From: Flavobacteriales bacterium
Lineage (GTDB): Bacteria; Bacteroidota; Bacteroidia; Flavobacteriales_F; PHOS-HE28
DNA: 64,000 nucleotides
NCBI GenBank assembly: GCA_016788635.1
Contig: JAEUSU010000004.1
Coordinates: 163,018-227,017 of the forward strand
Reading direction: 5' to 3'
Both the position numbers and the translations under genes were made by a program. Numbering within the stretch: the first letter of the stretch is position 1; each line of letters begins with the position of its first letter. Below are positions 36,601 through 44,235 of the stretch, in pieces. The notes under the pieces were generated by a model. It was not told the DNA's origin. It saw only the letters and a program-made list of their open reading frames with translations, and did no database searches.

Positions 36601-39600
36601 ACGCCGGTGTGGCACCCACGCATCAATGGGTGTTGAACGGCACCAATGTGGGCGGCAACAACCCCACGTACAACAATGCGACACTCGCGCCGGGTGATAC
36701 GCTTGTATGCCGGGTTGGCCCGGACCTGATCGGTTGCGCGGGCAGTACCTACCCGAGCAACCGCATCGTCATCGAAGCAGCGGACCAAACGGCGCAGAAT
36801 GAGTTCTACATCCTGTCTGACGCGGCAGCAAGTGCATGCCAGGCAGCAGTGGTGGACGTGACCTGGCGCGTCGACGCTTCCGCCGTACGCAATCAGGTCA
36901 ACGGCAACAGCCTTGTAAAGATCTCCGGTGGCAATGCCTGGAACGCGAACGGCTTCTCCTGGCAGACGGTGGGCAACAATGGCTACTTGGAGACCACCGT
37001 GCAGGAAACGAACCGCCTGCGCATGATCGGCCTGAGCAGCACGGATGCCAACGCGGATTGGAACACGATCCAATACGGCTTCTACCTGACACAAGGTGCA
37101 GGGCTGGAGATCCGCCAGAGCGCCAGCGGGAATTTGATCGGCGCCACCGCTTATGCCACCGGTGATGTGCTTCGCATCGCCGTGGAGAACAACATCGTGA
37201 AGTTCTATCAGAATGGGACCTTGCTCTACATCAGCCCGAACGCGCCCACGCTGCCACTTTATGTGGACGCGTCGATCAACCAGGTGGGGGGGACGATCGC
37301 CAACGTCAAGGTCGCCAATGGTACACTGGGCCAGTTCACCGCTGTGGCCACGAATGCCGGTGCAGCTCCCGTTTATCAGTGGAAATTGAACGGGATGAAC
37401 GTGGGCGCCAACAGCGCCTTCTATACCAACGCGGCATTGAACAGCGGCGATAACCTGGTATGCACCATCATCCCCGACTTGGGCGGATGCGCGACCAGCT
37501 TGTTTACCAGCAATGCGATCGCCATTTCCTCGATCGATCAGACGCGACAGAACGAGTTCCACATCAATGGAGCGCCCGCAGCGAGCGCATGTGCCAATGC
37601 GGTGGCGGATGTGGTGTGGAACATCGCCTCGTCCTCCGTACGCAATGCGATCACCGCCAACACGCTCACCAAGATCACCGGCAATGGGGCCTGGAACGGC
37701 AACGGCTTCTCACTCCAGGCCGTGGGCAACAATGGCTACATGGAGACCACCGTGCTGGAGGCCAACCGCGACCGGGTGATCGGCTTGAGCCCCACCGACG
37801 CGAACGCCGACTGGACCACCATCCGCTACGCCTTCCACCTCACGCAGGCCGGTAACCTGCTGGTCCGCGAGAATGGGAGCGGCAACCTCATCGGCGCACA
37901 GACCTATGCCACGGGTGATGTGCTGCGCATTGCGGTGGAGAACAACATCGTGCGGTATTACCGGAACGGGACCATCCTTTATGTAAGTGCGCTCGCACCC
38001 GTCCTGCCCCTTTTTGTGGACGTTTCCATCCATCATACCGGTGGCACTGCGGCCAACGTGAAGGTGGCGAACGGCAACCAGGGGCAGTTCACTGCCACGG
38101 CCACCAATGCAGGTGCCGCTCCCGTATATCAGTGGAAGCGGAACGGCGCGAACGTGGGCACCAACAGCCCATCGTACACGAACACTTCGCTGGTGAACGG
38201 CGATGTGATCACCTGCGAGATCACCCCTGACCTGAATGGCTGTGCGGGGGAGACCTATGTCTCCAATGCCGTCCGCATCGCTTCCACGGACCAGACAGCG
38301 CACAACGAATTCTACATCACAGCCACACCGGCCAGTGCGGCCTGTCTGGAGGCCATGGTGAACGTGACCTGGCGCAATGCCCCTTCCGCCCCGAACAACC
38401 AGATCACGGGGAATGCCATCACCAAAGTGTCCGGTGGCAATGGCTGGAACGCCAATGGCTTCTCGTGGCAGGCGGTGGGCAACAACGGCTACATGCAGAC
38501 CACCGTGCTGGAGACCAACAGGGAACGTGCCATCGGCTTGAGCGCCACGGACGCGAGCGCGCATTGGAACTCGATCCAATATGCCTTCTACCTGACCGCA
38601 GCGAGCGGCCTTGAAGTGCGCCAGAGCGGAGGAGGCAACCTGATCGGCGCCAACACCTACGCCGTTGGTGATGTGCTGAAGATCACCGTGGAGAACAACA
38701 TCGTGAAGTTCTACAAGAACGCCACTCTGCTCTACATCAGCCCCAATGCGCCCACCCTGCCGCTTTTTGTGGACGCCTCGATCAACCAGGTGGGGGGCAC
38801 ATTGGCGCAGGTAAAGGTCTCCAACGGCAGCCCGGGCAGCTTCACGGCGGTATCCACGAACGCGGGCACGGCGCCCAACTATCAATGGAAATTGAACGGG
38901 GTCAATGTGGGTGCCAACAGCCCGAGCTACGTGAACACCAGTCTTTCCCCGGGTGATCAGGTCTCCTGCGTGCTCACACCAGACCTTGGGGGCTGCGGCA
39001 CGGCAGTCTACCCATCGAACCTCGTGGTGGTGGCGCAACTGAACCTCACGGCCTTGAACGAGTGGTACATCAGCGGTGTGCCTGACGAGGAGATCTGCAC
39101 GGAGACCGTCACGGAGGTGTCGTGGCGGCTTTCCAGTTCCACCTTGCGCAACACCATTGCCGGTGCCACGCTCACCAAGTTCATGAACAACAACCAGTGG
39201 AATGGCAATGCCTTCTCCTGGCAGGTGGTGGGTAACAACGGCTACATGGAGACCACCGTTCTGGAAACCGACCGCGAGCGCATGATCGGACTAAGCCCAA
39301 CGGACGCGAACGCCGACTGGACAAGCATCCGGTACGCCTTCTACCTGACCCAGGGCGGCACTCTTCAGGTACGCGAGAATGGAAGCGGTAACCTGATCGG
39401 TGCACAGACCTATTCCAGCGGCGATGTGTTGCGCATAGCTGCAGAGAATGACGTGGTGAAGTATTACAGGAACGGCAGTCTTTTGTACACCAGTGCCCTG
39501 GTGCCATCGTTACCGCTGTACGTGGATGTTTCCACCAACCAGATCGGCGCCACCGTGCATCAAGTGCGTGTGGGCAATGGATGCAGCGGAGCCTACACCG

Positions 39601-41273
39601 CCACTGCGATCAATGCAGGGCCATCGCCTTCTTTTCAGTGGCAGGTCAATGGCGTTGATGTGGGAACGAACAGCCCGTCCTACACGAACGGATCCCTTGC
39701 CGCCGGTGACCTGGTAACCTGCATCATCACACCGGACATTCCTGGTTGTGCCAATAGTGCATATGACTCACAAGTCAGCACCTTCCAGGTCCCTTCCGTG
39801 GTGACCACCAACTGGATCGGTACGACCACCCTGTGGAACAACCCATCCAATTGGAGCAACGGCGTGCCCGGCAAGTACCGCTCGGCGGTGATCAATGGGG
39901 GGACCGCGAACCCCAACATCAGCACCAATGCGGTGGTGAACGGGATCACCATCGCCGCAGGCCGCACGCTTACCATACAGGCGGGCCGCACACTGGATGT
40001 CTATGGCAACTGGAACAACCAGGGCACGCTGGCGGCCACCACGAGCACGGTGCGCATGCAGGGATGCGCGGCGGGCAACACGATCACCAGCGCAGCCCCC
40101 GAGACCTTCCACCACCTCACGGTGAACAATCGCTTCAACGTTTCGGTGCCCTCGGGTACGCATCTGGTGGCCGGAAACCTGAGCTTCCAGCGTGGCGTGG
40201 TGATCAACCAGGCCATCATCCGGATCCAGAATGCAGGCACGGCTTCCGGAATGAGCAATTCCAGCTTCATAGATGGGCCTTGCGAGAAGGCCGGCACCCA
40301 AAGCTTTGTGTTCCCCGTTGGCCGGGCCAACCGGTACCGTCCCATCGCCATATCGGCACCTACCGCCGCCAGCACCTTCCGTGCCTTGTATCACAACACC
40401 AGCTCCAATGGCAGCTATCCGCATGCTTCGCGCGTGCCCACCATCAGTGCGCTGAGCCAGTGTGAGTATTGGGACCTGGACCGCACCAATGGTGATGGCC
40501 AGGTGCAGGTGACCCTGAGCTGGGACATGGTCGCACAACCCACCTGCGGGATACTGGCGCTCGCCGACCTGCTCGTGGCTGGATGGAGCGGCACAATGAC
40601 CCAATGGCAGAACCATGGGAATGGGGGCACCACCGGCAGCACCCTGCTGGGTACCGTTACGAGCGCAGCGTTCGTGAGCGAGTTTGGTCCCTTCGCGCTT
40701 GGCTCCCGGAATGGCAGCAACCCGTTGCCTGTTGAACTGCTCGAGTTCACCGCCACGGCGAACGGCGCGGTGGTGGACCTGGACTGGAGCACCGCCACAG
40801 AACTGAACAATGACCGGTTCGTGGTGGAGCGCTCGAAGGATGGCGTCCATTTCGAGGACATCGATCAGGTGGCCGGGGCCGGAACGAGCGTTGGCGTGAT
40901 CAATTACCACCTCGTGGATACCCGTCCGCTGCCAGGACTTTCCTACTATCGGTTGCGTCAGATCGACTTCAACGGGGCCTTTGCCCATTCACCCATCCAG
41001 GCTGTCTATCGCTCGGCGGATACGCCGCTGCAGCCTGTGCTCATTTATCCGAACCCGACCATCGGACCGCTGCATGTGACGATGGGCGAGGGGCTCGATG
41101 CCAGCATGCGGATCGAGATGGTCGATGCCACGGGCAGGATCGTCATGCAGGAGCGGCCAACGGACAGCATCCTCCGCATGGATGCAAGCCAGCTGCCTTC
41201 GGGTTTCTACCATGTCCGCATAGTGGGCCCTGACGGCCTGCTGGGACAGGCAAGCTGGATCAAGACGAACTAA
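33645..41273 (+). CDS. giant modular secreted protein with eight repeats and T9SS tail
   Basis: The 2542-residue protein begins with a hydrophobic signal (FVALLTLFFLLLSMHPGFGQ). Eight modules of about 251 residues follow. Each has a lectin/jelly-roll-like part (NWNGNGFSW, NNGYMETTVQETN, ADWNTIQYAFYL, LEIRENGSGNLIGA, YYRNGTLLYIS) and a small Ig-like part (PVYQWKLNGVNVGTNSPSY, VSCxLTPDLDGC). After residue about 2050 come a WIGTTTLWNNPSNWSNGVPG segment, LPVELLEFTATANGAVVDLDW and a T9SS type A sorting domain (YPNPTIGPLHV ... SWIKTN). I know no named family for the module. A surface adhesin or matrix role is inferred. Confidence 0.92.
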   Translation: MVSISAGSSSFTEGTRKASARSGCGFVALLTLFFLLLSMHPGFGQCTEVHVAGVPAASACMEAVADVVWVQASSTVRNTISGNSLTKVSSNGNWNGNGFSWRSVGNNGYMETTVQETNTARMIGLSTTDINDNWNTIQYAFYLNTGGSLEIRENGSGNLLGAAAYATNDKLRIAVEAARVKYYRNGTLLYISATAPTLPLFVDVSINTVGGTVADVKVANGNLGVFTAVATNAGTAPTYQWKLNGVDVGTNSSTYMNTGLLPDEAVSCVVTCDVDACSPGAVRPSNEVVIGPMDPTRTNPHWISAVPASSSCLLAVANVTWDISASTIRNVISGSTLTKVTSNGNWNGNGFSLQSVANNGYMETTVQETNTARMIGLSAADGSDHWNTIQYAFYLTTGASLEVRENGSGNLIGANSYATGDVLRIAVENGQVRYYQNGVLRYTSANVPSLPLFVDASINNTGGTLANVKVANGSLGQFTATSMNAGVAPGYQWKLNGSDVGTNAATYANAALMPGDVVSCELTPDLDGCTGNGYPSNAITILAQDQTAQNEFHIGGTATNTGCMRAVTNVVWRLASSSLRHVVSGNTLTKINGNGAWNGNGFSWQGVSGNGYMETTVQETNFSRMVGLSNTDANSDWNSIQYGFRLMAGGALEIRESGSGDLAGGLTYSTGDVLRVAVENGRVVYYQNGVLRYISLTPPTLPLYVDVSNHHVGSTVAQVKVANPVQGQFTATSTNAGAAPAYQWKLNGVNVGTNSAAYTNNALAPGDQLVCHLTPDLDGCAASSHASNTITLQAMDHGVPNELRVQTTNATSACLRAVADVVWRNNASAVRNRVNGNTLTKLTGNGNWNGNGFSWHSVGDNGYMETTVQETNFARMVGLSANDANADWNTIQYAFYLTAGAGLEIRESGSGSLIGATAYATGDVLRIAVEAGRVRYYRNGTLLYISNTLPSLPLFVDVSIHHTGGTVANVKVANGTVGAFSVTTPNAGVAPTHQWVLNGTNVGGNNPTYNNATLAPGDTLVCRVGPDLIGCAGSTYPSNRIVIEAADQTAQNEFYILSDAAASACQAAVVDVTWRVDASAVRNQVNGNSLVKISGGNAWNANGFSWQTVGNNGYLETTVQETNRLRMIGLSSTDANADWNTIQYGFYLTQGAGLEIRQSASGNLIGATAYATGDVLRIAVENNIVKFYQNGTLLYISPNAPTLPLYVDASINQVGGTIANVKVANGTLGQFTAVATNAGAAPVYQWKLNGMNVGANSAFYTNAALNSGDNLVCTIIPDLGGCATSLFTSNAIAISSIDQTRQNEFHINGAPAASACANAVADVVWNIASSSVRNAITANTLTKITGNGAWNGNGFSLQAVGNNGYMETTVLEANRDRVIGLSPTDANADWTTIRYAFHLTQAGNLLVRENGSGNLIGAQTYATGDVLRIAVENNIVRYYRNGTILYVSALAPVLPLFVDVSIHHTGGTAANVKVANGNQGQFTATATNAGAAPVYQWKRNGANVGTNSPSYTNTSLVNGDVITCEITPDLNGCAGETYVSNAVRIASTDQTAHNEFYITATPASAACLEAMVNVTWRNAPSAPNNQITGNAITKVSGGNGWNANGFSWQAVGNNGYMQTTVLETNRERAIGLSATDASAHWNSIQYAFYLTAASGLEVRQSGGGNLIGANTYAVGDVLKITVENNIVKFYKNATLLYISPNAPTLPLFVDASINQVGGTLAQVKVSNGSPGSFTAVSTNAGTAPNYQWKLNGVNVGANSPSYVNTSLSPGDQVSCVLTPDLGGCGTAVYPSNLVVVAQLNLTALNEWYISGVPDEEICTETVTEVSWRLSSSTLRNTIAGATLTKFMNNNQWNGNAFSWQVVGNNGYMETTVLETDRERMIGLSPTDANADWTSIRYAFYLTQGGTLQVRENGSGNLIGAQTYSSGDVLRIAAENDVVKYYRNGSLLYTSALVPSLPLYVDVSTNQIGATVHQVRVGNGCSGAYTATAINAGPSPSFQWQVNGVDVGTNSPSYTNGSLAAGDLVTCIITPDIPGCANSAYDSQVSTFQVPSVVTTNWIGTTTLWNNPSNWSNGVPGKYRSAVINGGTANPNISTNAVVNGITIAAGRTLTIQAGRTLDVYGNWNNQGTLAATTSTVRMQGCAAGNTITSAAPETFHHLTVNNRFNVSVPSGTHLVAGNLSFQRGVVINQAIIRIQNAGTASGMSNSSFIDGPCEKAGTQSFVFPVGRANRYRPIAISAPTAASTFRALYHNTSSNGSYPHASRVPTISALSQCEYWDLDRTNGDGQVQVTLSWDMVAQPTCGILALADLLVAGWSGTMTQWQNHGNGGTTGSTLLGTVTSAAFVSEFGPFALGSRNGSNPLPVELLEFTATANGAVVDLDWSTATELNNDRFVVERSKDGVHFEDIDQVAGAGTSVGVINYHLVDTRPLPGLSYYRLRQIDFNGAFAHSPIQAVYRSADTPLQPVLIYPNPTIGPLHVTMGEGLDASMRIEMVDATGRIVMQERPTDSILRMDASQLPSGFYHVRIVGPDGLLGQASWIKTN
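33765..39791 (+). repeat. eight tandem coding modules of about 753 bp
   Basis: Modules start near 33765, 34521, 35274, 36027, 36780, 37533, 38286 and 39039. The same landmark codon (the Tyr of NGYMETTV) is at 33969, 34725, 35478, 36231, 36984, 37737, 38490 and 39243: the first interval is 756 bp, the other six exactly 753 bp. Modules are clearly diverged in sequence but almost free of length change. Confidence 0.95.
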
Positions 41274-41291
41274 GCGCCCTACGGAACATGA

Positions 41292-41327
41292 AATGAGCGG
41301 GCGGTGCAAATGCACCGCCCGCTCATT
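41292..41327. terminator. bidirectional terminator after the giant gene
   Basis: A 17-bp perfect stem (AATGAGCGGGCGGTGCA and its complement) with a two-base centre, 18 bp after the giant gene's stop. It can also serve the convergent DUF998 gene. Confidence 0.85.
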
Positions 41328-41394
41328 CCATGTCGCGGCCAGCATGAACAGTAAGCATTACGACCGCAGCCAGCGCCGCCCCTTCAGCAACACG

Positions 41395-41979
41395 CTACAC
41401 CAATCCCTTCGCGCCCGGGAGCGCATCGGCGAAAAGGAGCACCACAGCGCTGAGCATCACCAGCCCGGCGCCCATCAACCAAGGACTGATGGCTCGCAGT
41501 CTCGTTTCGCGTGTTGCGCCGAATGCGATCAGAAGAATGCTCGGGGGCGTGAGCAGATAGGTCAGTCCGCCCATGGCGAAGTGGATCACATGCGCCAGTG
41601 ATGGCGTGGCTTGCTCCGGATCGCAACCGGCATCGCAAGGTGCCAGGGATACCACCACCGTACCGAGGCCATACCAGATACCAATGCCCACAAGGCCCCA
41701 GCGCAACGATGGGTTCGTATGGTAAGATCCCGAAAGCACCAGCCCGAAGGCCGCCATGAGCAGCCCTGCGGGTAAGAAACCGAGCCAGCGCAACAAGGGT
41801 CCCGCTGATGTTCCAGAGGCGTAAGTCTCGCTGATGAACTGCTCCGTGTGGCTGTAGCCATTGAACTGCCAGCCGCCGATGATCACACTCAAGACGAAGA
41901 GCAAAGCGCCAGATAACCCTGCCCAAGACATCAACCGGCGCTGCATGGGCCAAAGAAAGCTGTTGACCGATGGGCGCAT
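41395..41979 (-). CDS. DUF998-type membrane protein
   Basis: The 194-residue protein has about six hydrophobic segments (LSGALLFVLSVIIGG, LLRWLGFLPAGLLMAAFGLVL, WGLVGIGIWYGLGTVVVSLAPCDAGC, LTYLLTPPSILLIAF, WLMGAGLVMLSAVVLLFA). This organisation and the APCDAGC loop resemble DUF998 integral membrane proteins, which have no defined function. It is divergent from arsR, and the ArsR-type palindrome lies 28 bp upstream of its start; a weak TCTCTTCG element is 4 bp before the ATG. It may therefore be co-regulated with the plus-strand cluster (inference). Confidence 0.8.
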   Translation of the reverse strand: MRPSVNSFLWPMQRRLMSWAGLSGALLFVLSVIIGGWQFNGYSHTEQFISETYASGTSAGPLLRWLGFLPAGLLMAAFGLVLSGSYHTNPSLRWGLVGIGIWYGLGTVVVSLAPCDAGCDPEQATPSLAHVIHFAMGGLTYLLTPPSILLIAFGATRETRLRAISPWLMGAGLVMLSAVVLLFADALPGAKGLV

Positions 41980-42007
41980 CGCGCGAAGAGAAATTTTATG
42001 AGCTCTT

Positions 42008-42031
42008 GTATTAAACCATAAGGTTTAATAC
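42008..42031. promoter_or_regulatory. 24-bp palindromic operator between DUF998 gene and arsR
   Basis: Perfect arms GTATTAAACC and GGTTTAATAC flank ATAA. The site is AT-rich amid GC-rich DNA, has the size and symmetry of an ArsR/SmtB operator, and its right end overlaps the arsR -7 element. A TTG at 42006-42008 is at the correct spacing (20 bp) for a Bacteroidota -33 box, so repressor binding would block RNA polymerase. Confidence 0.75.
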
Positions 42032-42036
42032 GTTTG
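42029..42036 (+). promoter_or_regulatory. -7 promoter element for arsR
   Basis: TACGTTTG matches TAnnTTTG exactly and overlaps the last 3 bp of the palindromic operator, 15 bp before the arsR ATG. Confidence 0.65.
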
Positions 42037-42051
42037 GCCCCGCAACGCATC

Positions 42052-42384
42052 ATGGACCGCCTCTCGCTCACCTTCTCCGCGCTGGCTGACCCCACGCGTC
42101 GCGCGATACTCGCGCGGCTTTCCAGTGGTCCGGCGAGCGTGAACGAATTGGCGGCACCCTTCAGCATGAGCCTGCCCGCCGTGAGCAAGCACTTGAAGGT
42201 GCTGGAACGCGCGCAGTTGATCAAGCGCGGCAGGGAGGCGCAGTGGCGGCCCTGTGAACTGAGCGCTGCCCCGCTGAAGGATGCCGATGCCTGGATCGAG
42301 CAGTACCGCACGATGTGGGAAGAGCGCTTCGACCGGCTGGATGCGTACCTACAGGAACTGCAAGGCAGGAAACCGAAAAAGTGA
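42052..42384 (+). CDS. ArsR-family transcriptional repressor
   Basis: The 110-residue winged-helix protein reads MDRLSLTFSALADPTRRAILARLSSG, then SVNELAAPFSMSLPAVSKHLKVLERAQLIKRGREAQWRPCEL: the ArsR/SmtB HTH with recognition helix SLPAVSKHLKVLE. It lacks the metal-binding CxC motif; this subgroup (ADPTRRAIL) typically pairs with AHSA1/SRPBCC genes, as here. It probably represses its own operon at the adjacent palindrome and responds to a small molecule. I chose the ATG at 42052 (an ATG 18 bp upstream is too close to the predicted transcription start). Its stop overlaps the next ATG. Confidence 0.93.
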   Translation: MDRLSLTFSALADPTRRAILARLSSGPASVNELAAPFSMSLPAVSKHLKVLERAQLIKRGREAQWRPCELSAAPLKDADAWIEQYRTMWEERFDRLDAYLQELQGRKPKK

Positions 42385-42809
42385 TGCGCGACGAGTTGCT
42401 CTTCACGGATCGTCCGGTGGCGTTGCCGCAAGGGGCTATTGTCGCCGAGCCGGCATCCGGAGGGCTGCAATTCGACCGGACCTACCGCGCGACATTGGAA
42501 GCGCTCACGGAGCAATGGACCGATCGCGCGATGCGCCAACACTGGCTCATCCCCATGAAGGCCTCGCGCTTTGCCGTCACCCATGTGGCACCAGCCTATC
42601 TCGAAGCGCAAGAGACCGACGGCCTTTATGCGGTGCGCATCACCATCGCCTTCGAGGATGATGGTGAACTGACCACCGCGCATATGCGCATTGCGCCCAT
42701 CGCTCCCATCACCACGTCCATCCTCATCGCCAGCGGCTACGCCGATCATTGGGAGGAACGACTGAACATGCTCGCCGACCAACTCACCCCTGAGCCATGG
42801 AAACCCTGA
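42384..42809 (+). CDS. hypothetical SRPBCC-like protein in the ArsR operon
   Basis: The 141-residue protein begins MRDELLFTDRPVALPQGAIVAEP and includes LQFDRTYRATLEALTEQWTDRAMRQHWLIP and YADHWEERLNMLADQL. No firm family is recognised; length and position between arsR and an AHSA1 gene suggest a diverged SRPBCC-fold ligand-binding protein. It overlaps the arsR stop by one base (TGATG) and the next gene by 13 bp, so all three are translationally coupled. Confidence 0.7.
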   Translation: MRDELLFTDRPVALPQGAIVAEPASGGLQFDRTYRATLEALTEQWTDRAMRQHWLIPMKASRFAVTHVAPAYLEAQETDGLYAVRITIAFEDDGELTTAHMRIAPIAPITTSILIASGYADHWEERLNMLADQLTPEPWKP

Positions 42810-43288
42810 CCTCATCCACCACCGACCGTGAGATCGTCATCACCCGCCACATGAAAGCGCCCCGCGCGCTGGTGTGGAAAGCGTGCACCGAGGCGGAGCA
42901 CATCGACCGCTGGTGGGGACCGGATGGCTTCACGAATCGTACTACCCGCATGGACTTCCGCGTGGGCGGCGAATGGGAATACACCATGACCGGCCCCGAC
43001 GGCAAAGTGTGGCCCAACCTGATCACGTACCTCGCCATCGAGCCCATCACCCGCCTGTTCTATGACCACGGCGAGCCGGGTAACCCCAGGCAGTTCGAAG
43101 GCGAATTGCTGTTCGAGGAGAAAGATGGCGGTACGGTAGTGACGCTTCGCACCGTGTTCCCCACCAAGGAGATCCGCGATCACCTGATCGAAGCGGTGGG
43201 CGCCATCGAAGGCGGCAAGCAGACGCTCGCGCACCTGGACGTCTATTCCACTCAGCTACTTCGCGACTCCGGGTCAAGCCCGGAGTGA
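42797..43288 (+). CDS. SRPBCC/AHSA1 domain protein
   Basis: The 163-residue protein shows the AHSA1 signature: EIVITRHMKAPRALVWKACTEAEHIDRWWGPDGF, MDFRVGGEWEYTMTGPDG, GTVVTLRTVFPT and a long C-terminal helix (EAVGAIEGGKQTLAHLDVY). The fold binds hydrophobic ligands in a deep pocket; homologues next to ArsR genes are often of unknown ligand. The last residues (RDSGSSPE) are encoded by a GC-rich hairpin that appears to have extended the reading frame. Confidence 0.9.
   Translation: METLTSSTTDREIVITRHMKAPRALVWKACTEAEHIDRWWGPDGFTNRTTRMDFRVGGEWEYTMTGPDGKVWPNLITYLAIEPITRLFYDHGEPGNPRQFEGELLFEEKDGGTVVTLRTVFPTKEIRDHLIEAVGAIEGGKQTLAHLDVYSTQLLRDSGSSPE
43266..43286. repeat. GC-rich palindrome at the 3' end of an SRPBCC gene
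   Basis: Arms ACTCCGGG and CCCGGAGT around TCAAG, inside the last codons of the SRPBCC gene. A related palindrome lies inside the gene at 44466-44484. Confidence 0.6.
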
Positions 43289-43297
43289 TAACCTCAA

Positions 43298-44191
43298 ATG
43301 AACCGAGCCATGCCCCAACCCGCCCTTTTCAACTTCACCCTGCAGAAGGAAGCCCGCACCATCACCGTGGAGCGCTCCTTCAACGCGCCGCTGGATCCCG
43401 TGTGGGCGGCCTTCACCGAAGCGGACATCCTCTGCCAATGGTGGGCACCGAAGCCCTACGCATGCGTCATCCAGTCGCTCGACTTCCGCGAAGGTGGACG
43501 CTGGCTCTATTGCATGGAAGGTCCGCAGGGCGATCGTCACCACTGCTTCTTTGATTACGAGACCGTGCGGCCGAAGACCTATTACATGGGCCACGACGGT
43601 TTCTGCGATGAGCAGGGCAAGCCCACGGACATGATCCCCAGCACAAAGTGGGAGAACCGCTTCAGTGAGGAGAATGGCACCACGGTGGTGCGCATGCTGC
43701 TGATCTTCGAGAGCGAGGAAGCGCTGGCGAAGATGATCGAAATGGGCTTCAAGGAAGGCTTCACCATGGGCTTGGATCAGCTGGATCAGCTGTTCACGGA
43801 ACAGAAGTTCTACCACGGCACCAAAGCAGACCTGAAGGCAGGCGACCTCATCGAGCCAGGCAACCACTCGAACTACGGCCAGCAGAAGAAGGCCAGGTTC
43901 GTATACCTCACCGCCACGCTCGATGCCGCCACCTGGGGCGCTGAACTGGCGCAGGGCGAAGGACGCGGCCGCGTCTACATCGTGGAGCCGACGGGGCACT
44001 ACGAGAACGACCCGAACCTCACGGACAAGCGGTTCAAGGGCAACCCGACGAAGTCCTACCGCACCAAAGCCGCCCTTCGTGTAGTGGGCGAAGTGAAGGA
44101 CTGGCAAGGCCATGCGCCGGAGCAATTGCAGGCCATGAAGGACCACCTGCAACGCCTAAAAGAACAAGGCATCGAAGCAATAGAGGATTAG
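43298..44191 (+). CDS. arr: AHSA1/SRPBCC - rifamycin ADP-ribosyltransferase (Arr) fusion
   Basis: The 297-residue protein joins two domains. Residues 1 to about 165 are an AHSA1/SRPBCC domain (ERSFNAPLDPVWAAFTEADILCQWWAPKPYACVI, LDFREGGRWLYCMEGP). Residues about 168-297 are Arr-like: FYHGTKADLKAGDLIEPGN, ARFVYLTATLDAATWGAELA, GEGRGRVYIVEPTG, DPNLTDKRFKGNPTKSYR and RVVGEVKDWQGHAPEQL. Arr inactivates rifamycins by ADP-ribosylation; the known His-Tyr-Asp catalytic residues correspond to His173, Tyr203 and probably Asp238. Arr is normally about 140 residues and free-standing. It lies inside the ArsR cluster. Activity is inferred, not shown. Confidence 0.92.
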   Translation: MNRAMPQPALFNFTLQKEARTITVERSFNAPLDPVWAAFTEADILCQWWAPKPYACVIQSLDFREGGRWLYCMEGPQGDRHHCFFDYETVRPKTYYMGHDGFCDEQGKPTDMIPSTKWENRFSEENGTTVVRMLLIFESEEALAKMIEMGFKEGFTMGLDQLDQLFTEQKFYHGTKADLKAGDLIEPGNHSNYGQQKKARFVYLTATLDAATWGAELAQGEGRGRVYIVEPTGHYENDPNLTDKRFKGNPTKSYRTKAALRVVGEVKDWQGHAPEQLQAMKDHLQRLKEQGIEAIED

Positions 44192-44201
44192 CATTATGTA
44201 C

Positions 44202-44221
44202 GGGCCGGAAATTTCCGGCCC
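44202..44221. repeat. 20-bp perfect palindrome after the Arr-fusion gene (copy 1)
   Basis: Half-site GGGCCGGAAA followed by its exact complement, then CCGACC. A second copy, 23 of 25 bases alike over the extended unit, lies just after the AHSA1-DUF1801 gene. Confidence 0.8.
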
Positions 44222-44235
44222 CGACCTATACAGCC

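Noticed and set aside
33885-39038. Several long minus-strand frames inside the giant repeat gene
   Set aside because: They recur with the 753-bp period and mirror the repeat modules; the plus-strand frame has signal peptide and T9SS tail.
33765-39791. CRISPR array or DNA satellite
   Set aside because: The repeats are 753-bp coding modules in one frame, with no short repeats and unique spacers.
42052-42384. Arsenic or metal-sensing ArsR
   Set aside because: No CxC or other metal-binding motif is visible and no arsenic or metal genes are adjacent; the AHSA1-linked subgroup fits better.
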